DNA from: Nostocales cyanobacterium Centralia_MAG_434
GTDB taxonomy: Bacteria > Cyanobacteriota > Cyanobacteriia > Cyanobacteriales > Nostocaceae
NCBI GenBank assembly: GCA_021324415.1
Contig: JAJPJF010000518.1
Span: forward strand, 1-42,620
Length of the DNA stretch: 42,620 bases
Direction of reading: 5' to 3'
Position 1 is the stretch's first letter; every line of letters starts with the position of its first letter. Under the pieces are notes generated by a model. That model saw nothing but the letters and a program-made list of their open reading frames with translations. It was not told the DNA's origin and searched no databases. The translations under genes were made by a program, and so were the position numbers. Positions 18,277-28,900 of this stretch are shown here, one piece after another.

Positions 18277-18771
18277 TCAAAACCTTAAGCCAACACCACC
18301 TTGCAAGGCGAAAGCTGACCCATCATTACGGTAGGTATCAAAACCAATGATGGCGTTACCAAAAATAACAGTGTTACTATTGGGTACTATATAATCAATT
18401 CCTGGTTGCAAAGCAAAGCCTACTCTATTACCAACGGGAGAAGGAGTATGTCCTCCAGCTAATACAAGTCCAGCACCTAAATAAGCATCCGTTTGCCAGT
18501 TGATCGGATAGTCGTAGGAAACCGTTGGCACAAATGCTGTACTCTTACCAACTAAAGCTTGTGCACGGAAAGAAATTGGTTGTTTGAGGAGCTTATAGCG
18601 AAAAGCAATCATTCCCCCAACCTGAGCATCATTTGATAAACCAAATGTTGGACCTACACCAACATAGCTACCATATGCTACCTGAGCTTGTGCTGGTGGG
18701 GTGAATTGAGCAAAACTTAAAAGTGAACCGGTTAACACAACTGATAGTAAATACTTTTGAAGACACGTCAT
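18277..18771 (-). CDS. Secreted, probably outer-membrane beta-barrel protein
   Basis: A 164-residue protein when started at ATG 18771 (MTCLQKYLLSVVLTGSLLSF, signal peptide with AQA cleavage site). GAGGAG and AGGA precede this ATG; the longer frame to 18849 is less likely. The mature part is a run of alternating strands rich in Gly and aromatic residues (VGVGPTFGLS, AYLGAGLVLAGG, FALQGGVGLRF), ending in a C-terminal Phe as outer-membrane barrels do. No specific family recognised. It ends next to the STRR that also ends the SGNH gene. It lies 91 bp downstream of the pentapeptide-repeat gene on the same strand. Confidence 0.6.
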   Translation of the reverse strand: MTCLQKYLLSVVLTGSLLSFAQFTPPAQAQVAYGSYVGVGPTFGLSNDAQVGGMIAFRYKLLKQPISFRAQALVGKSTAFVPTVSYDYPINWQTDAYLGAGLVLAGGHTPSPVGNRVGFALQPGIDYIVPNSNTVIFGNAIIGFDTYRNDGSAFALQGGVGLRF

Positions 18772-18862
18772 TTCCTGACTCCTCACAGCTTTGATTTTTG
18801 AAACACTTTTGAAACACACGCGTATGTGCACAGTAGGGGTGCAAGACATTGCACCTCTCCAT

Positions 18863-21022
18863 TCACGGGCAATTTGGATGAATGCCTCCTTGTGTACAAA
18901 TATACGCTAGTTGCTTAGGATCTAAATTTTTGACTTGACTAAAATCAACCCCCTGAACGACAGCCGATTGTTTGCCTGTATTCGGTTTTTGCACAAATTG
19001 ATCTGTTTGATCTTGTTTAATAGGAGAGAGAATTGCTCCTTGAAAATCAGCTCCTGCCAAATGTGCTCCCCGTAAATCTGCAAGGCTTAAGTCGGCGTTG
19101 CGCAAGTTGACGTTTTTCAAATTCGCAGAGCGTAAAATGGTACCAGCGAGGCGTGTGGCGCTGAGGTTCGCATCGCTAAGGTTGGCATGATTTAAGTCAG
19201 ATCCTGATAGGTCTGCTCCTTGCCAATCAGTTCTTGCTAAGTTAGCAAATGACAATTGTGTTCCAATAGCAACAACACGACCTAAATGAGCAGCGAATAA
19301 TTCAGCTTCGTTCAAGTTCGCCTGTCCTAAATCGGCTCCTGTCAGACTAGCATTTTCTAGGATCGCGCCTTTGAGATTAGCTCCTGTTAGCTGAGCGCTA
19401 CTGAGGTTAGCACCCATAAGATATGCATTAGATAGGTTGGCGTTCTTGAGCGTGGCGCGACTTAAATCAGCATTGTTCATTAAGACACGGCTTAGGCTAG
19501 CATCAGTGAAATTGGCTTGTTTCATCTGAGCTTGGCTAAAATCGGAGATTAAATCATCACTGGTATCCCAGCGACCATCCTCACCTGCTCCTCGAAAGTG
19601 GCTCCCCTTAAAGCTTGCTTGGTTAAGATTTGCTGACTTGAACTTAATTCCCCATAAATCAAGTTTGTCTAGTGTCAAATTGAAAGAGCTTTTTTGTGAG
19701 CCGCTAGAACCTAATTGAGCACGGCTAAGATCGATCCCATTGGTTTGACCACTATATACAGTGAGGATTTTGTTGATTGCCTGCTGATTAAGAGACAATT
19801 GCCTTTGTCTCAACTCTTGTGGCTGCTGGAATTTGTTTTTATTTGCAGACTCCAAATCATGAGCTAAAAACTGATTCATTTGTTTTAAATCAGGGATCGC
19901 TTTTGGTCCTACACTCACTAAAGCTTGCTCAATCGTACCCAGTAGAATCGGGTTGGTTTCTTTAGTTAGGAGATCAACAAGAAACTGAATTGATTGTGAG
20001 TCTTTTAGAGTACCTAAAGCGAGAATGGCACTCTGACGCTCTTCATTTGTGGCTCCTGAGTTAGGACTTAATCGTCTTACAAGTGCGATAAACTCTTGGC
20101 TATTGCGTTGCTCTATAGCTCTCTGATTTTGCTGAGTCTGAATATAGATCTGAGTACCTACTAAAGTTGCCAACACAGCAGCCATACTTGAGAGCGCTAC
20201 TACTAGCAAAGTGAGATTTGGGTTTTGCCGTACCTTTTGCCAAATGTGCAGTGCTTGACTTGGCTCTTCGGGGGTCATCACAATTGATGCGATCGCTGCT
20301 TCCTCATCTCCTTCCGTCCATTGAGATTGACTCTGCTTGTTTTTCTGGAAGAGTGAGGGTGTAAAGGGTTTCATCGCATCTATTGTATACGTACCTGCTA
20401 GCCAATCGTGAAATGCGCGACGTCCTTGTCTGCAAGGAAAGGCAATTCCATCTGCTAAAAGCGTGACTGCTACTAGTCCTGTGAATACGCTTAAATAGGG
20501 AAAACCTAGACTATAGCGCCACAAAAAATAAGCAACAGAAACAGGTATGGTCCAACGCCCAATTCCTTCTCGTAGTAAAATTGCCCCCAAACCAGGAGCC
20601 TGACCTTGAGAGTTAACAACCCGAACACTAAACCAACGTTTGGGAATAGTGCTACCGATTTTTGCTAGTAAATATAGTTGCCAACACGATAGTGTCAAGG
20701 GTGCTAAAATAGCTACTGTCCATAAAAAGTTAGTGGGCCAAGCCACATTACGCGTACTGTAGTTTACAGGCAAAGCTAAGGGGCGACCAACCATTCTTTC
20801 TGTAACTATGAGTACCGGGTTGAGTGGTACTCTGTCCAAATCACTTTTAGTATTGACATATACACCTACGCTAAATGGTATCAATCCACTAGCTGCTACG
20901 AGTGTGATTTCGGTTACCCAAGCTGCGAGGCGTCTGGTAACCAGGGGTAATGCTTTGGTTGTTCTTGGTTCTTGCGAGCGGCTAGATTGATTAGTACTTC
21001 TCCTCACAATTGGGGTTGCCAT
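18863..21022 (-). CDS. RDD membrane protein with HEAT-like and pentapeptide-repeat domains
   Basis: A 719-residue protein. Residues about 25-215 form an RDD-type membrane domain (TRRLAAWVTEITLV, then RWFSVRVV and DWLAGTYTID). A separate transmembrane helix lies near 278-300. A HEAT-like stretch follows (SAILALGTLKDSQSIQFLV, TIEQALVSVGPKAIPDL). From about 455 to 665 there is a long array of pentapeptide repeats of the A(D/N)LxxA type, which folds as a right-handed square beta helix. The C-terminus ICTQGGIHPNCP has two Cys. The role is unknown. The helix could be on either membrane side. Start ATG 21022. Confidence 0.78.
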   Translation of the reverse strand: MATPIVRRSTNQSSRSQEPRTTKALPLVTRRLAAWVTEITLVAASGLIPFSVGVYVNTKSDLDRVPLNPVLIVTERMVGRPLALPVNYSTRNVAWPTNFLWTVAILAPLTLSCWQLYLLAKIGSTIPKRWFSVRVVNSQGQAPGLGAILLREGIGRWTIPVSVAYFLWRYSLGFPYLSVFTGLVAVTLLADGIAFPCRQGRRAFHDWLAGTYTIDAMKPFTPSLFQKNKQSQSQWTEGDEEAAIASIVMTPEEPSQALHIWQKVRQNPNLTLLVVALSSMAAVLATLVGTQIYIQTQQNQRAIEQRNSQEFIALVRRLSPNSGATNEERQSAILALGTLKDSQSIQFLVDLLTKETNPILLGTIEQALVSVGPKAIPDLKQMNQFLAHDLESANKNKFQQPQELRQRQLSLNQQAINKILTVYSGQTNGIDLSRAQLGSSGSQKSSFNLTLDKLDLWGIKFKSANLNQASFKGSHFRGAGEDGRWDTSDDLISDFSQAQMKQANFTDASLSRVLMNNADLSRATLKNANLSNAYLMGANLSSAQLTGANLKGAILENASLTGADLGQANLNEAELFAAHLGRVVAIGTQLSFANLARTDWQGADLSGSDLNHANLSDANLSATRLAGTILRSANLKNVNLRNADLSLADLRGAHLAGADFQGAILSPIKQDQTDQFVQKPNTGKQSAVVQGVDFSQVKNLDPKQLAYICTQGGIHPNCP

Positions 21023-21596
21023 TCGATAAATTCCCTATAACTTTATTTCTACATCACTCATTAGCGTGTTTAAAATACGCTGTTTATTCTTTTGGAAGCT
21101 ACGAAATCCAAGAAATGTGTATCCAAGGTACACTATTAGTGTGTATAGTGCCACATTCTTTCTGAAAGCAATGAGTCTGTTGTTCTATGCTGGATTGTTG
21201 GTTTTATCTGAGGCACAACTATAGACGAGCAATGAATCATTGCCTTCGACTGTTGAGGGCTATGATGTAAGTCTTCTTCTGATTGAGCATTCATCAATTT
21301 CTACCTCAGCTAGGACACTTATTAGATAAAACTACCAACACAATTTCTGATTGGTATTTGTCAAGCGTAATTTCAAGGAACGTTCTTGTTTTCAAGACAC
21401 TTTTGATAGCAAATAATCTATTTTTTATTTGGTTGAATTTTAATTCTATAATGATCTTTCTGACAGTTGTTCACCAATAAAGATTTGTAAGATTGACCAG
21501 GGAGCAAAACCAAGGAACTAAGACGGTTTGCGTTCGTCGATCAAGTCAGAATATGTATATCAATATCGCTCTAGAAACAGTCGAGAGCATAATAAT
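21023..21596. other. Intergenic gap of about 570 bp
   Basis: Divergent promoter region between the RDD protein gene and the small secreted protein gene. I see no repeat or convincing gene; a TTG-initiated frame at 21283-21480 has no recognisable feature. Confidence 0.5.
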
Positions 21597-22031
21597 ATGA
21601 AGACGGGTAAGTTAATAATGGTTGTTCCCGCAGTGCTAGCTATGAGTCTGGGACTCATTAATGTTAGTTTTGCTGAAACACCAGTGGTGCAAATTCATCC
21701 TAATTTTCAGCCTGATCCGCTGACTCTTCAGGGCACATCTGGAGGACCACACTCAAGCAAATGTGGTAACATCAGCACGACACCAAATCAAGTGATTGAT
21801 GTGACACAGCCACTCCCTTACCTGCGATTAACAGCAGAAAGCAGTGGACAGCCAACACTTACGATTGACGGTCCTGGAGGACATTTCTGTGTCTTAGCAG
21901 ATAGTTATTCTGGAGGCAAGCCGGAAATTTCTGGATACTGGCAAAAGGGAAAGTACTCTCTGTACGTAGGAGAGTTATCCCAACGACAGTATACATATAC
22001 CTTATCAATTTCGCAACAGAAGAAGAAATAG
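21597..22031 (+). CDS. Small secreted protein, function unknown
   Basis: A 144-residue protein with a clear signal peptide (MKTGKLIMVVPAVLAMSLGL, cleavage after VSFA). The mature chain has two Cys (SSKCGN and GGHFCVL) that may form a disulfide. It looks all-beta: LRLTAESSGQPTLTIDGPGG and GYWQKGKYSLYVGE resemble beta-sandwich domains of extracellular proteins. I chose ATG 21597 because the signal peptide begins there; the frame can start at TTG 21528. It is convergent with potB with 30 bp between. No family recognised. Confidence 0.6.
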   Translation: MKTGKLIMVVPAVLAMSLGLINVSFAETPVVQIHPNFQPDPLTLQGTSGGPHSSKCGNISTTPNQVIDVTQPLPYLRLTAESSGQPTLTIDGPGGHFCVLADSYSGGKPEISGYWQKGKYSLYVGELSQRQYTYTLSISQQKKK

Positions 22032-22061
22032 TTGTTGGGGTATGGGGATTGCTATGAGGGA

Positions 22062-22979
22062 CTATCGTTTGGGGGTGACTTCGCCGAATTTTATGAGGAG
22101 GGCGATCGCTACACTGACGACTAAAATCAAGGTTGTGCTAAGAGCTGAGCCAAATCCCCAGTTTTGGGTAGCGCCAAGGAACTGGTTGTAAACTAAGCGC
22201 GCCATAGTCATGCTGGAAGCACCACCCAGTAATTCTGGATTGATAAAGTCTCCTAATGCAGTAATAAACACTAGAAAAGAACTGGCAGCAATTCCTGTTA
22301 AGGTTTGAGGTACGGTGACTTTCCAAAAAGCTTGCATAGGATTTGCACCTAAGTCTGCAGCTGCTTCTAATAAACGCTTATCTAGCTTTTCTAAAGATGC
22401 ATATAAGATCAAAACCATATAGGGCAGTAAGCTGTAGCTCATACCAATCAATACAGCTGGACTGCGGTTAAGCACATCTAAAGTAGGCAAGCCAACACTT
22501 TCTAGCAAGCTGTTTAGTAAACCTGTAGGACGAAGAATTGTAATCCAAGCATAGGAGCGAAGTAAGGAAGAAGTCCACAAAGGCAAAACAAAGCTAATCA
22601 AGAGTAAATTGCGTGCCTTCTTTGGTGCTATTTGAGCAATCCAATAAGCAACAGGTAAACCTAAGATCAGGCAGATGATTGTCGTCTCAACAGCAAAAAA
22701 GAGCGATCGCGCGATAACTCGCAGGTAAAGAGGATCAAATATCCGGATATAGTTATCTAATCCACCAGGATTCACCAAATCTCCTGGTCGAATCCCAGGT
22801 ACCAAACTTAACTCAAAAATGAGCAGTGTTGGCAACACTAGTAAAAGTAACAACCAAATACCAGATGGTGCAAGCATAACCAAGGGCTGCAGCCATCTTA
22901 ATTGAGGACGAGACAATTCTGGTATTTTGGCTATATCGTCACGAGAGTTGAATTCGGAAGGAGGACTCTGAGTAGACAC
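22062..22979 (-). CDS. potB: Spermidine/putrescine ABC transporter permease PotB
   Basis: Inner-membrane permease of a polyamine importer, about 305 residues with six predicted helices. The EAA loop that contacts the ATPase is LLEAAADLGANPMQAFWKVTVPQ-like (E...G at the usual spacing). YWIAQIAPKKARNLLL and LPLWTSSLLRSYAWITILRPTGLLN are characteristic of PotB. No ATG opens the frame; GTG 22979 or TTG 22991 are the candidates and I chose GTG. The ATPase gene potA is 13 kb away and broken; no potC or potD is next to it. Confidence 0.85.
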   Translation of the reverse strand: MSTQSPPSEFNSRDDIAKIPELSRPQLRWLQPLVMLAPSGIWLLLLLVLPTLLIFELSLVPGIRPGDLVNPGGLDNYIRIFDPLYLRVIARSLFFAVETTIICLILGLPVAYWIAQIAPKKARNLLLISFVLPLWTSSLLRSYAWITILRPTGLLNSLLESVGLPTLDVLNRSPAVLIGMSYSLLPYMVLILYASLEKLDKRLLEAAADLGANPMQAFWKVTVPQTLTGIAASSFLVFITALGDFINPELLGGASSMTMARLVYNQFLGATQNWGFGSALSTTLILVVSVAIALLIKFGEVTPKR

Positions 22980-22991
22980 CAGTCTATACAA

Positions 22992-23291
22992 AAGTTGATG
23001 GACTCACCAAGTCTAATACCAATAGCATAAAAGAATGCAACAGCTACCTACATGTGTAGCTATGTGTTTTGGCTTGGAATGTTAAATCTCTTGTTTTCTG
23101 TCCTTGACCCATCTTAACTAATACCATTTCACGACGAAATTGTTGATACAAATCCATTCCCTTGTCCTCCTTGTCCTCCTTGTCTCCTTGTCTCCTTGTC
23201 TCCTTGTCCTCCTTGTCCTCCTTGTCTTTCCAGTTGCCAAGCGTATCAAATTTATAGTGAATTAGTATAAGAATCCTCTATTCTCACCCAT
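22992..23291. other. 300-bp spacer with repeat element
   Basis: Between potB and the REC-PAS-AAA gene. It holds GTTAAATCTCTTGT (23083-23096), also found at 1190-1203, and the TIR-bounded repeat element at 23118-23271. No gene. Confidence 0.6.
23118..23271. repeat. MITE-like element with CCTTGTC array
   Basis: Eight CCTTGTC units separated by CT or T (23160-23226) are flanked by imperfect inverted arms of about 30 bp: TAATACCATTTCAC...TTGATAC on the left and, reversed, TTATACTAATTCAC...TTGATAC on the right. A right-arm-like segment also occurs at 4363-4392. Confidence 0.6.
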
Positions 23292-25496
23292 CTACTTAAC
23301 GTGTCGGTGAATCCAACTGTTATCAAAGATCCGTTCATAGATCCGGTTGTGGACTTTCAGCGAACCCTGTTGCTTGACCACTAGTCCAGACAAGAGCAAT
23401 TCCTTTTCTTCTGGACTATCAATGGCGACGACTTCTCCTTGATGTAAAATTTGTCGATAGAGTGTTAGCAGCCGAATAGGTTGGAGATTGCTCTTGAGAA
23501 TGCGATCGCGAATTGTTCTCAAATGTTCTGGTTCATCTTGAGATTCCCAGTTTTCTATAGCATTGGTTTGCACAAAGTCTTGCACCCATTTGGCTTCCTT
23601 GTTTAAGGGTATGGAAGATGAACTACTACGAATCAACCTACAAAGCTTTTGGGTGAGAAAAGGTTGACCACTTGTCCAGGCTAACACTTCTTTGAGAACC
23701 ACTTGAGGATTGCTAAGTTTTTGCGTCAATCCTTGCAGTAGAGGTTGCGCTTCGTGTAACAGAAAGCCATGAAGCTGAATTGCCTGACCAATATTAAAAG
23801 GTGTTCTTTGGTAGTCGGTAATTAAATCTGATGGTGTAGCCACTCCTAACAGAGCAAAGGTTAAACGTTGATAATTTGGGTTAAGACTGCGCTGATTGTA
23901 ACAAGAGCGAATCAGCGCAAAAAAATCATTAACAGAGAAGTTTAAACCTAAAACGCTATCAATTTCATCTAAAAAGATGATCAAGTTTTTTGGGGTCGTG
24001 TCATCATCTGTTCCAACTTGATGCAGCACAATTTCTTCAATAAACTGACTTAACCTTTGTATAGGCGAAATATCCAGGCGCTCATTCCACCAAGCTTTCA
24101 AATTCACTTTTCCTAGTAAGTCGAAATTTTGCCATAACTCTACTGCCAATCCTTTGTACCATTGATCAGGAGTGACATTTTCGCTCCCAAGACGGGTCAT
24201 ATCAATTGCTATACAGATGAATCCCTCTTGCTGGAGACGATGCATCATACGTACCATCAGGCTAGACTTGCCTATTTGCCGTGTGTTGAGGATGTAACAA
24301 AACTCTCCATGCTTTAATGCCTTGTAGAGGTATCGGTCTGCTGAACGCACTACATATGTAGGCGCATCCATAGGCAAACTTCCTCCAACGTGATAATAAA
24401 AGGTTGAAGGATTTTCATCAGCGCTTCTGAGCAGAGCATTTTCAAATACCAATTCTGCTTGGGTTGCTTTGAGAATTTCGAGAGTTTGTGACAGTTCTTG
24501 AGTGCGCTCTTTAACTTTTTGTTCTAAAGTGAGGTTAGACTCAGCCAACGCGTCTTTTGTCTGTTGCAAGACAGTATTATTAAGTTCTAGCTGTTGAGTA
24601 AATTGAATACGTTCAGCTTCTGCTTGTTTGCGTTGGGTGATATCTTGAAAGGCAGCTATAGCATAAACAATTTGACCCTTTTCATCAAAAACTGGGGTAG
24701 CTGTTACCTCTAGAGGAATGATTCTGTCACCTTGGCGAATTTCCATATCGTCAATAGTGACAATTTCGCCATTTAATGCTCGTACAAGTGGCTGTTGTTT
24801 ATCAGGGTAGAGCTGGTTGGTCCCTGCTAGATAGGCTTGATAAATCTCAGGCAATTGATCAGACGTAGCTTCAGTAATAACTCCCTTGCCAAGAATTTGT
24901 TGTGCTGTTTGATTGAAGTAGTAAGGTTTACCACTGGCATCAACAACAAACACCCCTACGGGCACAGCGTCTAGCAGTTGTGCTAGCCTTCTCTCGCTCT
25001 CATACAATGCTTGTTCTGCCTGTTGACGTACAGCCACCTCTTGTTGTAAACGTGCCAATAATTCTGCTTGAGCCTCTTTTGCGAGAATTTCCTTTTCCCA
25101 AGACGTTTTCATCTGCTGCACATGTTGCAGGGTTTTGTTGGTAGTGATTTCTAAATCCTGAAAATTGATTGGCTTGGTCAGAAAGTCAAATGCACCACGA
25201 TTCATCGCCGTTCTAATATTCTCAATATCGCCATAAGCTGATATAATTACGGCTTTGATGATGGGATACAGCTCATTGAGTTTTGTCAGCAAAGTTAGAC
25301 CATCCATTTCCGGCATTAAGATATCGGTTAAAACCATATCTACATCCGGTTCGGCTTTTAGCTTTTCAAGTGCTTCTATCCCATTGTGGGCAAAAATCAA
25401 CTGGAATTGCTTTTCTCTAATTTTTCGTCTAAATTTCTGACGGAGGAGGTTTTCTAAGTCAGGCTCATCATCCACGACCAGTATTTTAGCTGGCAT
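23292..25496 (-). CDS. Response regulator with REC, PAS and AAA-type ATPase domains
   Basis: A 734-residue multidomain protein. REC at 1-125 has D9, D10, phospho-acceptor D58 ([11 protein letters not shown]), S86 and K108. A coiled coil and PAS domain follow ([18 protein letters not shown] to [10 protein letters not shown]), then another coiled coil to about 350. The C-terminal half is an AAA-like domain common in cyanobacteria ([20 protein letters not shown], degenerate Walker [15 protein letters not shown], Walker [13 protein letters not shown]). There is no DNA-binding domain, so output is probably via the ATPase. It lies 120 bp downstream of the single-domain regulator on the same strand. 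Confidence 0.82.
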   Translation of the reverse strand: MPAKILVVDDEPDLENLLRQKFRRKIREKQFQLIFAHNGIEALEKLKAEPDVDMVLTDILMPEMDGLTLLTKLNELYPIIKAVIISAYGDIENIRTAMNRGAFDFLTKPINFQDLEITTNKTLQHVQQMKTSWEKEILAKEAQAELLARLQQEVAVRQQAEQALYESERRLAQLLDAVPVGVFVVDASGKPYYFNQTAQQILGKGVITEATSDQLPEIYQAYLAGTNQLYPDKQQPLVRALNGEIVTIDDMEIRQGDRIIPLEVTATPVFDEKGQIVYAIAAFQDITQRKQAEAERIQFTQQLELNNTVLQQTKDALAESNLTLEQKVKERTQELSQTLEILKATQAELVFENALLRSADENPSTFYYHVGGSLPMDAPTYVVRSADRYLYKALKHGEFCYILNTRQIGKSSLMVRMMHRLQQEGFICIAIDMTRLGSENVTPDQWYKGLAVELWQNFDLLGKVNLKAWWNERLDISPIQRLSQFIEEIVLHQVGTDDDTTPKNLIIFLDEIDSVLGLNFSVNDFFALIRSCYNQRSLNPNYQRLTFALLGVATPSDLITDYQRTPFNIGQAIQLHGFLLHEAQPLLQGLTQKLSNPQVVLKEVLAWTSGQPFLTQKLCRLIRSSSSSIPLNKEAKWVQDFVQTNAIENWESQDEPEHLRTIRDRILKSNLQPIRLLTLYRQILHQGEVVAIDSPEEKELLLSGLVVKQQGSLKVHNRIYERIFDNSWIHRHVK

Positions 25497-25616
25497 AGCC
25501 TTAGTTCCTGATGAGAGTTATTTACACGTTCCAGAATTATTGTATTGCCTATATGACAATTCCAGGTAATGCGCCGAAGGGGAAATTTTAAGCGCAGATG
25601 CATCCTTACTATCTAT

Positions 25617-25985
25617 CTATAAATTCAATATTTTTTCCTTTAATTTGTCAAACTCAATTGGCTTTGTGAGATACTCATCAGCCCCATATTCTCTAGCAGT
25701 TTGATATTTTTGGTCGTCATCATAAGCAGTAATGATAAACACTCTTAAATAAGGGAATCTTTCCTTTACAATTCTCAGCAGTTCTAGCCCGTTCATACCA
25801 GGCATATTAATATCCGCTATAATCAGAACAAAACAATTTGTTTGCTTATTTTGCAAAGATTCCAAAGCTTCCTGTGCTGAGAAAGCAAAGTCTATTTTTA
25901 TTTGGTTTTGCTTAATTTCTTTTCTAAATTTTTGTCTAAATAACGATTGAACATCCTGTTCATCGTCTACAACCATAACTTTCAT
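25617..25985 (-). CDS. Single-domain response regulator (CheY-like)
   Basis: A 122-residue receiver domain with all key residues: D7 and D8 (VVDDE), phospho-acceptor D58 (ADINMPGMNG), T86 (IITAYD) and K108 (LTKPIEF). Its start ATG overlaps the TGA stop of the giant kinase gene by 4 bp (ATGA), so the two are translationally coupled and it is very likely the cognate receiver of that kinase. Its sequence is close to the REC domain of the next gene (RQKFR and EALE at the same places), which suggests duplication. Confidence 0.92.
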   Translation of the reverse strand: MKVMVVDDEQDVQSLFRQKFRKEIKQNQIKIDFAFSAQEALESLQNKQTNCFVLIIADINMPGMNGLELLRIVKERFPYLRVFIITAYDDDQKYQTAREYGADEYLTKPIEFDKLKEKILNL

Positions 25986-28900
25986 CTTTTAACTTCGTTC
26001 TTCTCCAAAGTAAATTTAGGCAAAGTGACAATAAATTCCGTATAACTGCCCACTTCAGTTTCTACTTGGATATTGCCTTGATGCTGCTGCACAATAATAT
26101 CATGGCTAATCGAGAGACCCAATCCAGTTCCTTCTCCAGGTGGTTTAGTGGTGAAAAAGGGATTAAAGATTTTGTCTAGCACATCCTGAGGAATTCCTTC
26201 ACCGTTGTCACGGATACGAACTTCGATTTGCTCACCTAAATCGTGAGAACTGACTGAAAGTGTAGGTAGGAATTCTTCACCTGCATTGCCTGATGGATGT
26301 AAACGTGTTTTCTTGTGATGGGCTGCATAGCAAGCATTATTAATTAAATTGATAAAAGCACGGCTAATATTTTGTGGCACAATATTGACTTGTTCGAGGT
26401 TATTATCATAATTAGTGGTTATTTTTATGTTAAAATTAGCATCCTTGGCATGCATTCCGTGATACGCCAAATTGACTGCTTCTGCTAGTAAAAAGTTAAG
26501 ATCAGTCATCTGTCGTTCACCAGTTTGCCCCCGAGAATGCATTAGCATTCCACGAACAATATTATCAGCTCTTTTGCCATGTTCATTGATTTTTTGACTG
26601 TTTTGGCTCAAATCGCTTAAGATTTCCTCAATATAATCTTTTGTTTCTGGCGCTAATCGGTCTTGTTGACTTTCAATCTCTTCTCGTAATTCCTCGGTTA
26701 ACTCTATAGAAAGTTCGGCAAAGTTGTTCACAAAATTCAAGGGATTTTTGATCTCGTGGGCAATACCTGCTGTTAAAGCTCCTAAAGAAGCCAATTTCTC
26801 TTGCGCGATAATTTGAGCTTGTGTGGCTTTCAGCTTTTTGAGAGTACTTGACAACTCTTGATTTCTTTCTTGTAATTCTTCGGTTCTCTCACTCACTTTC
26901 TGTTCTAGTGTTCGGTTATAACTCTCTAACTGTTCGTAGAGACGAGAATTTTCAATAGAGATAGCGGCTTGTGCAGAAAGAATTCTTAATATTTCGACAC
27001 GTTCTGGAGTAAATGCGCTCGTTGTAAGATTATTTTCTAAATATAGAATGCCGTTTACTTTGCCTTGATGGAGTAGGGGAGTGCAGAGTATCGATTTGGG
27101 TTGAGTGGCAACAATGTAGGGGTCACGTATAAATTGGCCTTCATTCACAGCATCATCTAACACCATATTTTTCTGAGTGCGCGCAACATAGTTAATGATG
27201 GCAGCTGATAGGAGAGGGCTCTTGCCTTCAGACTCTACAGAATTTATTGGAATTGATTGTAGTGTAGTGATGTTCTCAGAATCTACCACCCCTTCAGCTT
27301 CGATCACCCAGTTACCTTCTTTCTCGAGAATTAAAAAGCCCTTTTGTGCACCTGCATTTTCAATCACGTTCTTCATCAACTTTTCTAGCAACTTGTCTAG
27401 GATGATTTCGCCAGAAATGGTTTGCGAAGCTTGTAGCACACTGTTTAAATCTAAGACTTCAGATGTCGTTGTACCTAAATTTGTGGTTGAGAGATTTATA
27501 CGAGTCTGAAGGGTATTTGTTGAAGTTTGGGCTAAAAACTGTGGGTATCTTGCTTCCAAATCTTTTACCTTAGCTATAGCCCCCCAGCGCTGATAAGCAT
27601 AGTGGGCATCTTGCAGGTAGTGGCGGGCAACGTGTTTTTGATTTCTGGCTAGATAAAATCTCCCAGCTAGTTCGTAGGCGAGGGCTTCTTCGTTGAGATA
27701 TTCGTTTTCTTGGGCGAGGGTAATGGCGCGATCATAATACTCTCTGGCATCGCTATCGTTACCTAATACACGGGCACGTTCGGCTTCGACTAAATAGAAC
27801 TTGTGGAGAAAATTCATTGGGGCATGATGTGCCCAGGTTTCCATTTTTTTCTGGTTGGTAGCTATCCTTTCTAGGATAAGCTCTTGTTCTATTGCCTGGG
27901 CATTAGGAAATACAGCTAAGTGGGATAGGGAATTGTAGAAGTAAAAGATGGAGATTGTATACAATCCTATCGCTACTCCCAGATGCTCTTCAGCTTTATT
28001 TGCATTTTCAATAGCTTGCTGATAATTCTCAAACAGATAACAGAGAAAAAGTTTATTGAGATAAAAGAATCCCATTGCTTGTCTATCATTTACTTCTTGG
28101 TAAAGTGACAGCATGGTTTTCTCATCGTAACATTCACTGCCTAAATAACAGGGATTTTGTGTCCTTTCCAACAGATTCAAGATTGGCTGTCGAACCAATT
28201 CAATCCAACGCAGGGCTAATTCTTGTTTATATTGATTAATAATCTGACTGTATTTAAAAATCTCTCTTTCTAATGACTCCAATTCCTGACCTATCCAGTA
28301 TGCGTGTAAAGCGTACATGAATAGCGCCGTGCTACTCCATATCATATCCCCTGTTTCTAATCCGCATTGGTGTACCTGTAGAAAAGGTTTTAATGATTCT
28401 CGGGAATGCTCTTTCCAATGTCTGACGAATGTATTAAATACATAGACTGTCTTTGCCTCAAATTGTTTTGTATCGAACCTTTCTAAAAAGTTTAACGCTA
28501 GTTTATTGAATTGATAGCCTGCATCAATGTCTTCTGTTAACCCACATAGAACGATTCCATATACGGCATAGGTAGGAGCAGAGAAAGACGTATTGCCAAA
28601 CTTAAGCGATAAATTGACCAATTCAAGTATGAGGAAAGGGAAAATTTCAGGGAATCCTACAGAGGCAAGACTAAGTACTAGAAATAATAACGGCATTGTT
28701 GCCAACTTTCTGGGATCAGTCATTTTCGGAAGATCAATTAAATTCTCGATCTTCTGCCCAGCCCAAATAGCCTTTATACTCTCCTGGCGGTCTGCCAAAT
28801 CCGCCTGCTCTGGTTTTTTGGGAATCTCCACTCCCAACAATTGCAAAGCTTGCAATCCAATCTTCATCGCTTCTAATGATTGCTGACGCCCATAATAAGC

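Noticed and set aside
21283-21480. Plus-strand frame of 65 codons with a hydrophobic tail
   Set aside because: TTG start, AT-rich intergenic sequence, no SD and no family resemblance.
23160-23226. CRISPR array
   Set aside because: Units are 8-9 bp with no spacers; it is a short tandem repeat.
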